DNA of 64,000 nt from contig NZ_FZOT01000003.1 in the NCBI RefSeq assembly GCF_900188095.1, positions 1 through 64,000 on the forward strand. The letters are read 5' to 3'. The notes beneath the pieces were generated by a model, which ran no database searches, was not told the origin of the DNA, and saw only the letters and a program-made list of their open reading frames with translations. Origin of the DNA: Noviherbaspirillum humi (GTDB lineage Bacteria > Pseudomonadota > Gammaproteobacteria > Burkholderiales > Burkholderiaceae_D). Made by a program: the position numbers and the translations under genes. The stretch's first letter is position 1; every line of letters starts with the position of its first letter. Positions 28,729 through 38,306 of this stretch are shown here, one piece after another.

Positions 28729-29940
28729 TCACGCCGCCATCGCCATCGGCTCCAGGCCGTTCAGCAGAAAAGCGATCAATTCGCGCACGCTTCGAATCTC
28801 GCTGCCGAACGGAAGCTTTTCGGACCCGCGGAAGAACAGGCCCCGTTTCACATCGCCCTTGAGAGCGAAGGCAAGACGGGCATCGATGCAGAACTGGCCG
28901 GCGCGGGCGATGCCGTCGCGCAGACCGCATTCATGCAGGCAATCGAAACCCACTTGGCATGCTTTCGGGCCGGCTTTCTTCTGCAGCTTGGCTTCCTTCT
29001 CCAGGTAACTCTCCAGCCAGGGCGTGCGCACGCCCCGCGCCGGCAGCCCGGCCACGCTCATGAAGGTGACGATGTCTTCCTCCTTCGCTTCGGCCAGCAC
29101 CTTCTTGAAGTTGATATGCGCGTCGCCTTCCTCCGTCACCGCGAACGCGGTGCCGAGCTGTACCGCGGAAGCGCCTAGCGACAGCAGTTCGCGCACCTGT
29201 TCATGGCTGTTCACGCCGCCGGCGGCAATGAGCGGAATCCTCTCGCTTTCGATGCCGAGTTCCTTGAACAGCGCGAGCGTTTCGTCGAGCACGACGGAAA
29301 AGGCGAAGCGGGGCTGGTTCACGTCCTCGATCCGGGCCGCGCCGAGATGGCCGGCGGCATGGCGGGGATTTTCGATGACGATCGCGTCCGGCAGGCGCCC
29401 GCGGCGCATCCATTTCTTGAGAATCAGCGAAATGCCGCGTACATCCGACAGAATCGGAATGAGGGCGACGTCCGGATGGGCGGACGTCAGTTCCGGCAGG
29501 TCCAGCGGCAGGCCGGCGCCGACCACCACCGCATCGCAGCCGCTGTCGCACGCTTGCCGCACATGGGCGGCGTACTGTTCCACCGCGCGCATGATGTTGA
29601 CCGCGACCATGCCCCTGCCATGCGCAATCTCCTTGGCCTTGCGAATCTCGCGGTCGAGCGCGACGAGGTTGGCGGCATCGATCCGGGCCTTGTCGCGCGA
29701 CTTTTCGGTCTGCTCCATCAAATCGGCATGATGGCGCCGCAGATCGACGCTGGAAATCGTGCCGACACCCCCAAGGCCGGCCACGCTTCCGGCGAGCCGG
29801 TGGGCCGAAACGCCTACGCCCATGCCGCCCTGGACGATGGGGAGCAAGGGTTTGCCTTTGATGACGAGGGGCTTGAGTGGCGTCTGCAGCACGGTTATCC
29901 TTTCGGGAAACGGGTCAACGGGCGACTGTACAAATGCCAC
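28729..29940 (-). CDS. Nitronate monooxygenase / 2-nitropropane dioxygenase-like flavoprotein
   Basis: This 403-aa FMN TIM-barrel protein carries LPIVQGGMGVGVSAHRLAGS near the N-terminus, AVVVGAGLPLDLPEL near 140, LIAAGGVNSHEQVRELLSLG and ASAVQLGTAFAVTEE near 240-270. A C-terminal CQVGFDCLHECGLRDG segment is unusual for the short class and resembles long NAD(P)H-dependent flavin oxidoreductases. The family oxidises alkyl nitronates or acts as NADH:quinone reductase; substrate choice cannot be read here. It sits alone between fpr and a hybrid kinase. The annotated start gives full N-terminal family length. Confidence 0.88.
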   Translation of the reverse strand: MAFVQSPVDPFPERITVLQTPLKPLVIKGKPLLPIVQGGMGVGVSAHRLAGSVAGLGGVGTISSVDLRRHHADLMEQTEKSRDKARIDAANLVALDREIRKAKEIAHGRGMVAVNIMRAVEQYAAHVRQACDSGCDAVVVGAGLPLDLPELTSAHPDVALIPILSDVRGISLILKKWMRRGRLPDAIVIENPRHAAGHLGAARIEDVNQPRFAFSVVLDETLALFKELGIESERIPLIAAGGVNSHEQVRELLSLGASAVQLGTAFAVTEEGDAHINFKKVLAEAKEEDIVTFMSVAGLPARGVRTPWLESYLEKEAKLQKKAGPKACQVGFDCLHECGLRDGIARAGQFCIDARLAFALKGDVKRGLFFRGSEKLPFGSEIRSVRELIAFLLNGLEPMAMAA

Positions 29941-30058
29941 TCCTCAAAAACTTTGATCTGAGTCAATTTAGTCCGGATGATCCAGGCTCGCGGGTTTAGC
30001 TTCCGCCTGACGACCTGCCTCGGAATGGACGGGGGCATCCAACCGCCGGCACGGTATT

Positions 30059-32425
30059 TCAGTTTTGAGCGACGAGCAGATTCTGCAGCTGATCCACGCT
30101 CATCGGCTTCACCAGATGATGATGGAAACCCGCATCCATCGATGCCTGTCGGTCCTTTTCCTTGCCATAGCCGGAAAGGGCGATGAACAGGCTATCCGCT
30201 GTGGTGCCGCTCGAGCGCAGGGCCTGCACCAATTCATAGCCATTCATCCCGGGCAGACCGATGTCCAGAAGGTATACGTCGAAGGCGCCCTGGCGGTGGC
30301 GCTCGAGCGCCGCGGCGGCATCGTGTTCGACCGCCACCTTCAGTCCCATGTCCTCCAACAGCACCCCCATCATGCGCGCCGCGTCGATGTTGTCGTCCAC
30401 GATCAAGAGCCGCAATCCGTGCAACGGCTTGTCCCGATCGGCTTCCATCGGGCGGCTGATCTCGGCTGCCCCTGCTTGCCGGGGCAGCCTGACGATGAAC
30501 CGGCTGCCGCATCCGGGACCCGAGCTGGTCGCCGCCACCGTGCCGCCGTGCAGTTCCGTCAGGCTCTTCACCAGCGACAGGCCGATGCCGAGGCCGCCCT
30601 CGGTCCGGTCCAGCGGCCGCTTCTCCTGGTAGAACAGGTCGAAGGCATGGCTGATCAGTTCCGGCGACATGCCGGCGCCGTCGTCCTGCACGCACAGCGT
30701 TACCCACTCGTCATCCGCCTCCATGATCAGGCCGATGCGCCCACGCTCGGGCGTGTATTTCGCCGCATTGCTCAGCAGGTTGGCGACCACCTGAACCAAC
30801 CGGTTGTGGTCGCCGCGCACATGCACCGCTTCGTATTCGAGGTCGAGATTGAAGCGGTGGCGCCGCTGCTCGAACAGGTGCTTGACCTGCTCGACGGCAT
30901 CGTTGATCACATGCTTGAGATTGAGCGTGCGCTGGTCGAGTTCGATGTGCCCGCGCGTGACCCGGGAGGCATCGAGCAGGTCGTCCACGAGATGCGCAAT
31001 ATGCTTGACCTGACGGGTGATGGTGCCGCTCGCCTCTTCCAGTATGGGATCCTGCTTGGAGCGCGCGGCGAGAATTTCCGCGGCTGCGGAAATCGGCGCC
31101 AGGGGATTGCGCAATTCATGGGCGAGCATTGCCAGAAACTCGTCCTTGCGTGCGTTCGCCTCCATCAATGCAGCGTTGGCCAACTCTTGCCCGTGGATGT
31201 CGGTGTTTGATCCTATCCATTCCAGGATCTGTCCGTGCTCATCCCGCACCGGGGCGGCGCGAACCAGGGTCCAATGGTAATCGCCGGTGCGGTGCTTCAG
31301 GCGATTCTTGCTCTCGTAAGGCGTGCCATTCGCCACGCTGTCCTGCCATCGAACGGCGTCGCTCGCCCGATCCTCCGGATGAACCGCCTCCCATCCGAGC
31401 AGCGAGCCCTGCGGCAGGCCGGTGAAGTCATACCATTGCTGATTGAAGAAATTGTTCGCGCCGTCGGGCGAGGCAGACCAGATCATCTGCGGCACTGCAT
31501 CGATGATGGCCTTGGCTCGCCTTTCGCTTTTTTGAAGCGCCGCGGTCGCATGGACTTCCTGAGTGACGTCCGAGCCGACAGCGAAGATGCCGATCACATC
31601 GCCGGCGCCATCGCGAATCGGCTGATAGATGAAGTTCATGTACACCTGCTGCTTCGTTTCGTCCCCGGTATGCGCCTGGAACGGAATATGGTGTCCGATA
31701 TACGGTTCGCCGGTCCGGTAGACGTGGTCCAGCAACTCGCCGAAGCCCGTTTCCACGCCTTCCGGAACGGCTTCATGAAACGGCTTGCCGATGATCGCGC
31801 GATCCCCGACGATACGCTTGTTCGCCGTATTGGAAATTTCGAACCGGTGTTCCGGCCCGAGCATGATCGCAATCGGAACCGGCGCCTGTTCGAAGAATTC
31901 CCGAAGTCGGGCAATTTCGGCGATCGCCGCATTCCCCGCCCGGTTGCAATCGATTTTCCCTTCGCAGACGCCGAACGCGCCGCCGACACGGTTTCCGGAG
32001 TCACAGACCGGGGAGTACGAAACGGCGAATCGCGTCAATTCAGCGCCGTCTTCACCATGCAGCGTGAATGCGGCGTCTTGAAACGGGACGGCTCCACCCG
32101 CCAACGATTGGCCGATCAGGTTCGAAAGATTTGTCGATGCACTGCTCGATATGTCGCGCAGGGGGCTGCCCATGGCGCGCGGATGCCACTCGCCGAGCAT
32201 GGCGATAAAGGCGTCGTTGTAGAAAAATGTCTGCGCTTCGCCCCAGACGAGAAACATGGGAAAGCGCGCGGCGAGCAGGATGTTCAACGCCGTCGTCAGC
32301 GCGGCAGGCCAGCCTGAAGGTAGGGGAAGAGCTGTTTGCGTCCAGTCGAAACCACGCATGCGGCTCGCCATTTCCCCGTTTCCCACACTTGGGAACACCA
32401 GATCCGAAGCGTCGCTGACAGACAT
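30059..32425 (-). CDS. PAS-containing hybrid sensor histidine kinase with receiver domain
   Basis: This 788-aa kinase has no clear membrane segment, so it is probably cytoplasmic. It has an N-terminal PAS-like region (about 30-160), a second PAS (175-295, VPIAIMLGPEHRFEISN) and a third (300-425, MIWSASPDGANNFFNQQWYDF). HisKA follows, with the phospho-His in EFLAMLAHELRNPLAP. HATPase_c comes next (NLLSNAAKYTPERG, GGLGIGLSLVKSL). A C-terminal receiver has DVYLLDIGLPGMNGYE as the phospho-Asp site. With no output domain or cognate regulator, it probably feeds a phosphorelay. It lies beside three c-di-GMP genes. No strong Shine-Dalgarno precedes ATG 32423-32425. Confidence 0.92.
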   Translation of the reverse strand: MSVSDASDLVFPSVGNGEMASRMRGFDWTQTALPLPSGWPAALTTALNILLAARFPMFLVWGEAQTFFYNDAFIAMLGEWHPRAMGSPLRDISSSASTNLSNLIGQSLAGGAVPFQDAAFTLHGEDGAELTRFAVSYSPVCDSGNRVGGAFGVCEGKIDCNRAGNAAIAEIARLREFFEQAPVPIAIMLGPEHRFEISNTANKRIVGDRAIIGKPFHEAVPEGVETGFGELLDHVYRTGEPYIGHHIPFQAHTGDETKQQVYMNFIYQPIRDGAGDVIGIFAVGSDVTQEVHATAALQKSERRAKAIIDAVPQMIWSASPDGANNFFNQQWYDFTGLPQGSLLGWEAVHPEDRASDAVRWQDSVANGTPYESKNRLKHRTGDYHWTLVRAAPVRDEHGQILEWIGSNTDIHGQELANAALMEANARKDEFLAMLAHELRNPLAPISAAAEILAARSKQDPILEEASGTITRQVKHIAHLVDDLLDASRVTRGHIELDQRTLNLKHVINDAVEQVKHLFEQRRHRFNLDLEYEAVHVRGDHNRLVQVVANLLSNAAKYTPERGRIGLIMEADDEWVTLCVQDDGAGMSPELISHAFDLFYQEKRPLDRTEGGLGIGLSLVKSLTELHGGTVAATSSGPGCGSRFIVRLPRQAGAAEISRPMEADRDKPLHGLRLLIVDDNIDAARMMGVLLEDMGLKVAVEHDAAAALERHRQGAFDVYLLDIGLPGMNGYELVQALRSSGTTADSLFIALSGYGKEKDRQASMDAGFHHHLVKPMSVDQLQNLLVAQN

Positions 32426-32554
32426 GCCGATCTACCCGGAAGTTGAGCTAAATCAATATTACATCAGATAAATCAGGAAGGCTAAGTTCTCTTATGCCAC
32501 ATGCATGTGGCGTGCTGCCTAGGCGGTAAGGGAAGCGGAGCGCGCTCGGCAATA

Positions 32555-33778
32555 TCAATGCAGGTAGGTCAGCAGGTCGCCGATGGGAGCAGGACGGCCG
32601 ACGAAATGTCCTTGCACCGTCGATACGCCCAGCGCCTTGAGGGTGTCCAGCTCGGACTGCGTTTCCACGCCCTCGGCGATGATCTTCGCGCCGGTTTCCT
32701 CGGCGAAGCGGATGAAGGCGGCGGCAAGCGCGCGGCGCGAGCCGTCGCGGTCGATATTGCGGGTCAGGCTCATGTCGAGCTTGATCCGGTCCGGCGCCAG
32801 ATTGAGGATGTGCCTGAAACTGGCATAGCCGGCGCCGGCATCGTCCACGGCGATGCGCATGCCACGGGCGCGAAACGGCGCCAGCTGGCTTGCCAGTCCA
32901 TCGTATTCGGCAACTGCCGAGTGTTCGGTGATCTCGAGCACGACGCGGTCCAGCGGCATATTGCTGAAAATACCCGCCATGGCGCCGTCGAGAATGTGTT
33001 GCGGAGAAATGTTCACCGAAACATACATGTCGAGCGGCAAATGCTCGAGCGCCCTCAGGCCGAGCTGAATCGCGCGTGATTCGAGTTCGACCCCGAGTCC
33101 GACTTCATTCGCCTCGCCGAACCATATGTCGGGCGATTGCAGCGGCAGGGCCTGGAAGCGGGACAGGGCTTCCACGCCGACGATCTTGTCTGCGACGAGA
33201 TCGTAGATCGGCTGATAGGCCGTCGAGAGCTTGTTGGAACTGAGCGCTTTCCTGATCTTGTGCTTGAGCTCGCGCTTGCGAACGACGGCCGCGCGTTCGG
33301 CCTCGATCAGCTTGGCGGTCACTTCGGCAAACGCGCGCATCATCTTCAGGTCGCGTTCATCCAGCGACTCGTCGGCGGTGAAGCTGAAGCAGCAGAAGGT
33401 GCCGTAGGTAGAGCCATCCGACAGCCGGATCGGCACGCTCAGGTGGGCGCCGACCGGAAGCGCATGGGTAACGTCCAGCGCCGCGGAAACCGGATTGCGC
33501 CGCGCGTCGCGCATCAGTTGAGGCAAGTGACCATCGACCACCCGCTTGCAGAAGGAGGCTTCGAGCGGATCGCCGGCGCCGGGCTTGATCGGATTGCGTG
33601 GATTTGTCGAGTCGACGTGGCGGAAAACGCGTTGTCCCTGGAAAAATTCCGAGACGAAGGCAACGTCCATTTCCAAGTGGCGGCGGACCGCTCCCAGGAT
33701 CTGCGCCACCGTATCGCCCCGCGCGCCAGCTTGATGCTCCAGTCCGCTTGAAAGCAATGCAGAAATGCTCAGATCCAA
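32555..33778 (-). CDS. GAF-EAL cyclic-di-GMP phosphodiesterase
   Basis: This 407-aa protein has an N-terminal GAF domain (about residues 15-165; AHLSVPIRLSDGSTYGTFCC). A basic linker leads to an EAL domain (about 170-405). Catalytic signatures are kept: VGVEALSRF, VNISPQHIL, VLEITEHS, DDAGAGYASF and AEGVETQSEL, with a Gly-to-Ala change in the DDFGTG-type loop. It is expected to hydrolyse c-di-GMP to pGpG under GAF control, in the cytoplasm. The start is probably TTG 33776-33778, which has GAGG 5 nt upstream. A 9-bp inverted repeat lies 40-73 nt upstream of it. Confidence 0.9.
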   Translation of the reverse strand: MDLSISALLSSGLEHQAGARGDTVAQILGAVRRHLEMDVAFVSEFFQGQRVFRHVDSTNPRNPIKPGAGDPLEASFCKRVVDGHLPQLMRDARRNPVSAALDVTHALPVGAHLSVPIRLSDGSTYGTFCCFSFTADESLDERDLKMMRAFAEVTAKLIEAERAAVVRKRELKHKIRKALSSNKLSTAYQPIYDLVADKIVGVEALSRFQALPLQSPDIWFGEANEVGLGVELESRAIQLGLRALEHLPLDMYVSVNISPQHILDGAMAGIFSNMPLDRVVLEITEHSAVAEYDGLASQLAPFRARGMRIAVDDAGAGYASFRHILNLAPDRIKLDMSLTRNIDRDGSRRALAAAFIRFAEETGAKIIAEGVETQSELDTLKALGVSTVQGHFVGRPAPIGDLLTYLH

Positions 33779-33817
33779 GATTTCCTCTCTACCGTTCCGG
33801 TTTCTTAATATTCATCG

Positions 33818-33851
33818 TGATCATGCAGTTCATGAGACCTAGGCATGATCA
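33818..33851 (-). promoter_or_regulatory. Inverted repeat upstream of the GAF-EAL gene
   Basis: TGATCATGC (33818-33826) and GCATGATCA (33843-33851) are perfect 9-bp arms separated by 16 nt, so their centres lie 25 bp apart. The repeat lacks a T run and sits upstream of a start codon, so it looks like an operator rather than a terminator. The binding protein is unknown. Confidence 0.4.
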
Positions 33852-33988
33852 GGTGCGGTAGTGTACCCGAAGCATCACGGAAAACGGAAGGTGAAAACGC
33901 TACGGATCCTCAAAATTACTTTTAAGAATCAAATGCTTACAGGAAACTAAAGGCGGCTTGCGAAGCCAGGCGAAACTCATCGGGGGTA

Positions 33989-36715
33989 TTACGGATTGGC
34001 CGTCCCGGTTCGGATCGCTGCGTCGAGCACTTGCAGGTCGATCAGCATTTTCCGCTGGAGGAAGGCGCTGGCGGCCTCGGCCGGCACTGGCCTGGAAACG
34101 AAGTAACCCTGAATCTCGTCGCAACCGAGGGCTTGGAGGATCCTGAGCTGGGCCGGGTTTTCCACGCCTTCGGCAACGACCTGCATATCGAGCACATGGG
34201 CCATGGAAACGATGGTGCGGAAAAAGTCGACGCCATGCTTGCCATTCTCCAGTTCGATGGTGAAGGAGCGGTCGATCTTCAGCACATCCAGGTCAAGGCG
34301 CTGCAATTGGGAGAGGGATGAGTAGCCGGTGCCGAAGTCATCCACCGACACGCGTATGCCCAAGGCTTTCAGGGAGGCGATCTCTTCCGCCACCTTCGCG
34401 CTGTCCTGCAGCATGCAGGATTCGGTGATCTCCAGTTCCAGCATGGAGGGCGCGACCTGGAATCGGGTGAGCGCCGTCGCGATCTCCACCTCCAGGTCGG
34501 AATCGGTGAATTGCCGCGGCGAGACGTTCACCGAGATCGGTACCACCGGCAGGCCATCCTGCTGCCAGGCGACGATCTGCGCGCAGACCTGGTGCAGCAC
34601 GATTTCGCCGATCTCGACGATCAATCCCGTCTCCTCGGCCAGCGGGATGAATTCCATCGGCGGGACCAGGCCACGGGTCGGATGCAGCCATCGCACCAGC
34701 GCCTCCATGCTGACCAGTTCCCCGGTCAGCGCATTGACCCGGGGCTGGTAATGGACGATGAACTGGTTCGACTTGATCGCATGGCGCAAGCCCTGTTCGT
34801 TGTTGGTGCGATTGACGATCTCTTCCGTCAGCTGCGGCGTATAGAAGGACAGCCGCCCCTTGCCGGCCCGCTTGGCGGCGAACATCGCGGTGTCGGCATG
34901 CTTGAGCAGCGAATCCATGTCCGGCCCGTCATCGGGGTAGACGCTCAATCCCGCCGACGCGTACACGACGTGCTCCGAGCCTTCGCTGAGGGAAAACGGC
35001 GACGCGAATGCATCCAGGATGCGGTCGGCGACCGGCACGGCATCGCCCGCGTCTTCCAGCCCGGGAAGGACGACGACGAATTCATCGCCGCCAAGTCGCA
35101 CCACCTCGTCGCCGTAGCGCAGGATGGATTGCATGCGCAGGCTCGCCTGCCGGAGCACTTCGTCGCCCGCGGCATGACCCCGGGTATTGTTGACGTTCTT
35201 GAAGTCGTCCAGGTCGATGAACAGCAGCGCCACCTTCTTGCCGCTCGCCGCGGCGGCCTCGAGCGCTTCGGGCAAGCGCTGGGAAAGCCAGTTCCGGTTG
35301 GGCAGGCGGGTCAGCGAATCGACGGTCGCCATCTGGTGCAATGCTTGTTCATGGTCCTTGGCGTCCGTGATGTCGCGCAGCGTGATCGCCAGGCCTTCAT
35401 CCGAGCGGACGATGCGCCGATACATCCAGCGCCTGTCCGAGCCCTGCAGCATCGGAAACTCGTCTTCCAGGAACCCCTTTTGCAGCGCCGAGCGGAAAGT
35501 CGTCATGACGCGCTCGAAGGCCCTGCCGGTGTAGAGCTGGGAAAAGCGCGCTTCATGCAGCTGATACTTCTGGTAGCCCAGCATGTTCGCGCCCTGTTCA
35601 TTGCATCGCTCGATGACGAAGTCGGTGACCTGGCGCTCGGAGCTCTGCAGCGAACGGATCATGAAGAAACCCTCGCGCGCGCCTTCGGTCGCCAGGCGGT
35701 AGGTTTCGCTGATCGCCGCGGCCTGGTGCTTGCGCCATGCCAGGCGGCCAATGAAGACGCAACCGACGACCGCAAGCAGAAACATCACGGCGATGGCCGA
35801 GACGGCGATGCCCATGTAGTCTCTGCGCAGCGCATCGAACGATGCGTAGAGGTCTTCTTCGGCCATGGCGACCACTGAAACGAAGGGATAGTCTTCAAGA
35901 CTGTTCCAGGCCACGATGCGGGAGCGCTCATCGAGAAACCGGCTGCCGGCGACGACCTGCACGCCCTGGGCTTTCGGGAACACCACCTCGTCCTTGACCA
36001 GGTTGCCGTGCTGGCGCACGTTGCGCCCCAGTTTTGTGGCCAGGAACTCGCCTGAGGTGGTGACCAGGGCGAGACCGCCGTTGTCCCCCTCCGAGGCATT
36101 GTCGTAGAAGGAGGCGAGGAATTCCGGCGCCACGCCCACATACACGATGCCGTCGAACTTGCCCTGCTTGTCCTTGAGGGCGCGGCTGAAGATGATGACC
36201 GGCTTGCCGACGATGCGGCCATGGTCGATCTTATGAACATGCAAGCCGGTGACGGCGCCGCTCTTGTGAGCCTGGAAATAAGGCCGGTCCGACAGGTTGA
36301 CGCGCTGCGGGCGCTTGAGCAGGCCGGTAACGACGTCGCCATCCCGGTTGACTACGCCAAGCGAGAAATCGATCGTGGTGGGGTACAGTCCGCGCGCGGC
36401 CTGTTCCTCGAGATTGAGCGTGCCGCCGCTCTTTTCCCAGTAATAGGCGAGGCTCTTTGTGATCTGGTCGAGATGCGCGACGGTATGCGAGAGTTGTTCG
36501 GCATAGGACCGCGACAGGGATTGCGCTTCCCGGAACGCCTGCGCCCGTACGCTTTCGCGCTCCGCATCGATGCGGCTGATGCACAGGTAGCCGATCGTCA
36601 AGGCAACGGCGAGGCAGAACAAGGGCCAAGCCATGAGGGCCCACCGGCTGTTTTTCAAAAAAGCCAGTTGGGTCAACGCGCTTTTGACTTCACTCGTCTG
36701 AGTCTGGGTCTCCAT
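33989..36715 (-). CDS. Membrane Cache-GGDEF-EAL dual c-di-GMP protein
   Basis: This 908-aa protein has TM1 near residues 25-48 and a periplasmic Cache-type sensor (about 50-300, with VNRDGDVVTGLLKRPQRVNL and SDRPYFQAHKSGAVTG). TM2 lies near 305-325, followed by a PAS-like region (330-460). The GGDEF domain has an intact VRLGGDEFVVVLPG near 540 and an RxxD inhibitory site just before it. The EAL domain has MEALVRWLHP near 670, EITESC, DDFGTGYSSL and AEGVENPAQL. Both catalytic motifs look intact, so either activity is possible. ATG 36713-36715 is chosen because GAGGACGATC precedes it. It is divergent from a cyclase gene. Confidence 0.92.
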   Translation of the reverse strand: METQTQTSEVKSALTQLAFLKNSRWALMAWPLFCLAVALTIGYLCISRIDAERESVRAQAFREAQSLSRSYAEQLSHTVAHLDQITKSLAYYWEKSGGTLNLEEQAARGLYPTTIDFSLGVVNRDGDVVTGLLKRPQRVNLSDRPYFQAHKSGAVTGLHVHKIDHGRIVGKPVIIFSRALKDKQGKFDGIVYVGVAPEFLASFYDNASEGDNGGLALVTTSGEFLATKLGRNVRQHGNLVKDEVVFPKAQGVQVVAGSRFLDERSRIVAWNSLEDYPFVSVVAMAEEDLYASFDALRRDYMGIAVSAIAVMFLLAVVGCVFIGRLAWRKHQAAAISETYRLATEGAREGFFMIRSLQSSERQVTDFVIERCNEQGANMLGYQKYQLHEARFSQLYTGRAFERVMTTFRSALQKGFLEDEFPMLQGSDRRWMYRRIVRSDEGLAITLRDITDAKDHEQALHQMATVDSLTRLPNRNWLSQRLPEALEAAAASGKKVALLFIDLDDFKNVNNTRGHAAGDEVLRQASLRMQSILRYGDEVVRLGGDEFVVVLPGLEDAGDAVPVADRILDAFASPFSLSEGSEHVVYASAGLSVYPDDGPDMDSLLKHADTAMFAAKRAGKGRLSFYTPQLTEEIVNRTNNEQGLRHAIKSNQFIVHYQPRVNALTGELVSMEALVRWLHPTRGLVPPMEFIPLAEETGLIVEIGEIVLHQVCAQIVAWQQDGLPVVPISVNVSPRQFTDSDLEVEIATALTRFQVAPSMLELEITESCMLQDSAKVAEEIASLKALGIRVSVDDFGTGYSSLSQLQRLDLDVLKIDRSFTIELENGKHGVDFFRTIVSMAHVLDMQVVAEGVENPAQLRILQALGCDEIQGYFVSRPVPAEAASAFLQRKMLIDLQVLDAAIRTGTANP

Positions 36716-36965
36716 GATCGTCCTCGCTGAGAGGCTTCCTCCGAATGCTGTCTGTTGGTATGGGGACCGGATTTCTTGTATGCAACTACAAAAGAGTAGC
36801 GCCAATATCTCGCATTTGTAAAGCAGGCGATGCACGAGGAAAGCAAGAAGATGCATTTGCCATGGCTTTTCTGGCAAGACCTCGAGAAAATCGCAGTTTC
36901 CGATTTATTTCCGCTGGTAAATCTTCTAGAATCCCCGCCGGAAATCACCAGACTGGCAAAAAACG

Positions 36966-38144
36966 ATGAACAAGGCGATTGCTGTGGGTAGACGCGCGCA
37001 TTCGGCGCTGCTGGCCAGAGTCGTTCCGGTCGGAACGGATTTACATTCCGAGGCAGGAGAAGAGTTCGCCAAGCTGCTGAACCTGGCCGTTCTCGCGGCC
37101 CTGGTGATCCCGGTTTTCGTTGTCGAGTTCGTCTGGTTCAGGCGGTGGGATCTGGCGATTTTGCTATCGCTTGCCGGCACCGTCATGGTGGGTGCGCCCT
37201 GGATAGCCCGCCGCACGGCCAATATCGGACTGGCCCGCGAGCTTTTCCTCATCAGCCTGTTCAGCTTCAAGCTCTATGAATCGCTGCTCATCGGCAGCGT
37301 CTTTTCGCCCGGCTCCATGTGGTTCATCACGATGCCGGTAGTCGGCATTCTGTTCGGCAGCATGGTGTCCGCCTCCTGCTGGCTGGCCATGGGCGTCGGC
37401 GCCCTCGTTGCCTTGCACGGATGGTTCCGGGCGCATCCCGTTTCTGCGCCTGCCCTGGCCGCGCACGCCGAGTTCATGTACACGTACAGCCTCGTCTTCA
37501 TGGGCTTGGCCATCGCCGCCTTCGTGTTCATGATGGAGGTGGCCAGAAAAAGGGCATGGGTCCGGCTGCAGCAGGCAAACGCCACCGTCAAGGAACTGGC
37601 CGAGCGCGATCCGCTCACCGGTCTCTACAACCGCAGGCACGTCTGGAGCGAACTCGAACAGGAGGAACGACGGGCGGGCGCCGAGCGCTCATCCTTCTTC
37701 GTCTTCCTGCTGGATATCGACCATTTCAAGACGATCAACGACACCCATGGCCATGCGGTCGGCGATGCCGTCCTGCAGCGCGTCGCGTCCGCATTGGGCA
37801 ATGAGATACGCGGGACCGACTGCTTCGGCCGTTATGGTGGCGAAGAATTCATCCTGCTGTTCAAGAGCGCCAATGGCCTGCACCCCGAACGCTTCGCGGA
37901 GCGGCTGCGGCAGTGCGTGGCGTCGCTGTCGTTCGTGAGCGTCGAGGGTCCGCGCAAGGTCACGGTATCCATCGGCATCGCCGAATTCTCGCCCGGCGAA
38001 AGCTTCAGCAAGACCATCAGCCGGGCCGACCAAGCGCTATACGTCGCCAAGGCATCGGGACGCAACAGGGTAATCCGCGCCTTTCCTGCCGAGGAATCCG
38101 ATGGCGACGCCATTCGCACGGCGTGTGTTCGCCAGGCTGCTTGA
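36966..38144 (+). CDS. Membrane-bound diguanylate cyclase
   Basis: This 392-aa protein has an N-terminal membrane domain of about six hydrophobic helices (about residues 36-200). A short coiled linker (ANATVKELAERDPLTGLYNR) leads into a GGDEF domain (215-385). The active-site loop reads RYGGEEF near 288 and is preceded by RGTD, the RxxD product-inhibition site. It should make c-di-GMP from GTP at the inner membrane. It is divergent from the dual GGDEF-EAL gene and its transcript converges with phoX. No good Shine-Dalgarno is visible at ATG 36966; the N-terminus is otherwise sensible. Confidence 0.92.
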   Translation: MNKAIAVGRRAHSALLARVVPVGTDLHSEAGEEFAKLLNLAVLAALVIPVFVVEFVWFRRWDLAILLSLAGTVMVGAPWIARRTANIGLARELFLISLFSFKLYESLLIGSVFSPGSMWFITMPVVGILFGSMVSASCWLAMGVGALVALHGWFRAHPVSAPALAAHAEFMYTYSLVFMGLAIAAFVFMMEVARKRAWVRLQQANATVKELAERDPLTGLYNRRHVWSELEQEERRAGAERSSFFVFLLDIDHFKTINDTHGHAVGDAVLQRVASALGNEIRGTDCFGRYGGEEFILLFKSANGLHPERFAERLRQCVASLSFVSVEGPRKVTVSIGIAEFSPGESFSKTISRADQALYVAKASGRNRVIRAFPAEESDGDAIRTACVRQAA

Positions 38145-38306
38145 AGGCCTGGAACCGTCGGTGCATGCTGCGGCATGACACCGACCTGAACCCTGCGCAG
38201 CCATGGCACGCTTGCCGTTGAGATCGGCAAGCCCGGCCACGCCCGGGAAAGATGACGGGAAGCGCGCATGCCCGCGCTTCTCATCCTGCCTGACGCCAGG
38301 CTGCGC

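Noticed and set aside
38203-38218. TGGCAC...TTGC pattern as a sigma-54 promoter
   Set aside because: The two halves are only 2 nt apart instead of 5, and no gene starts nearby in that direction.
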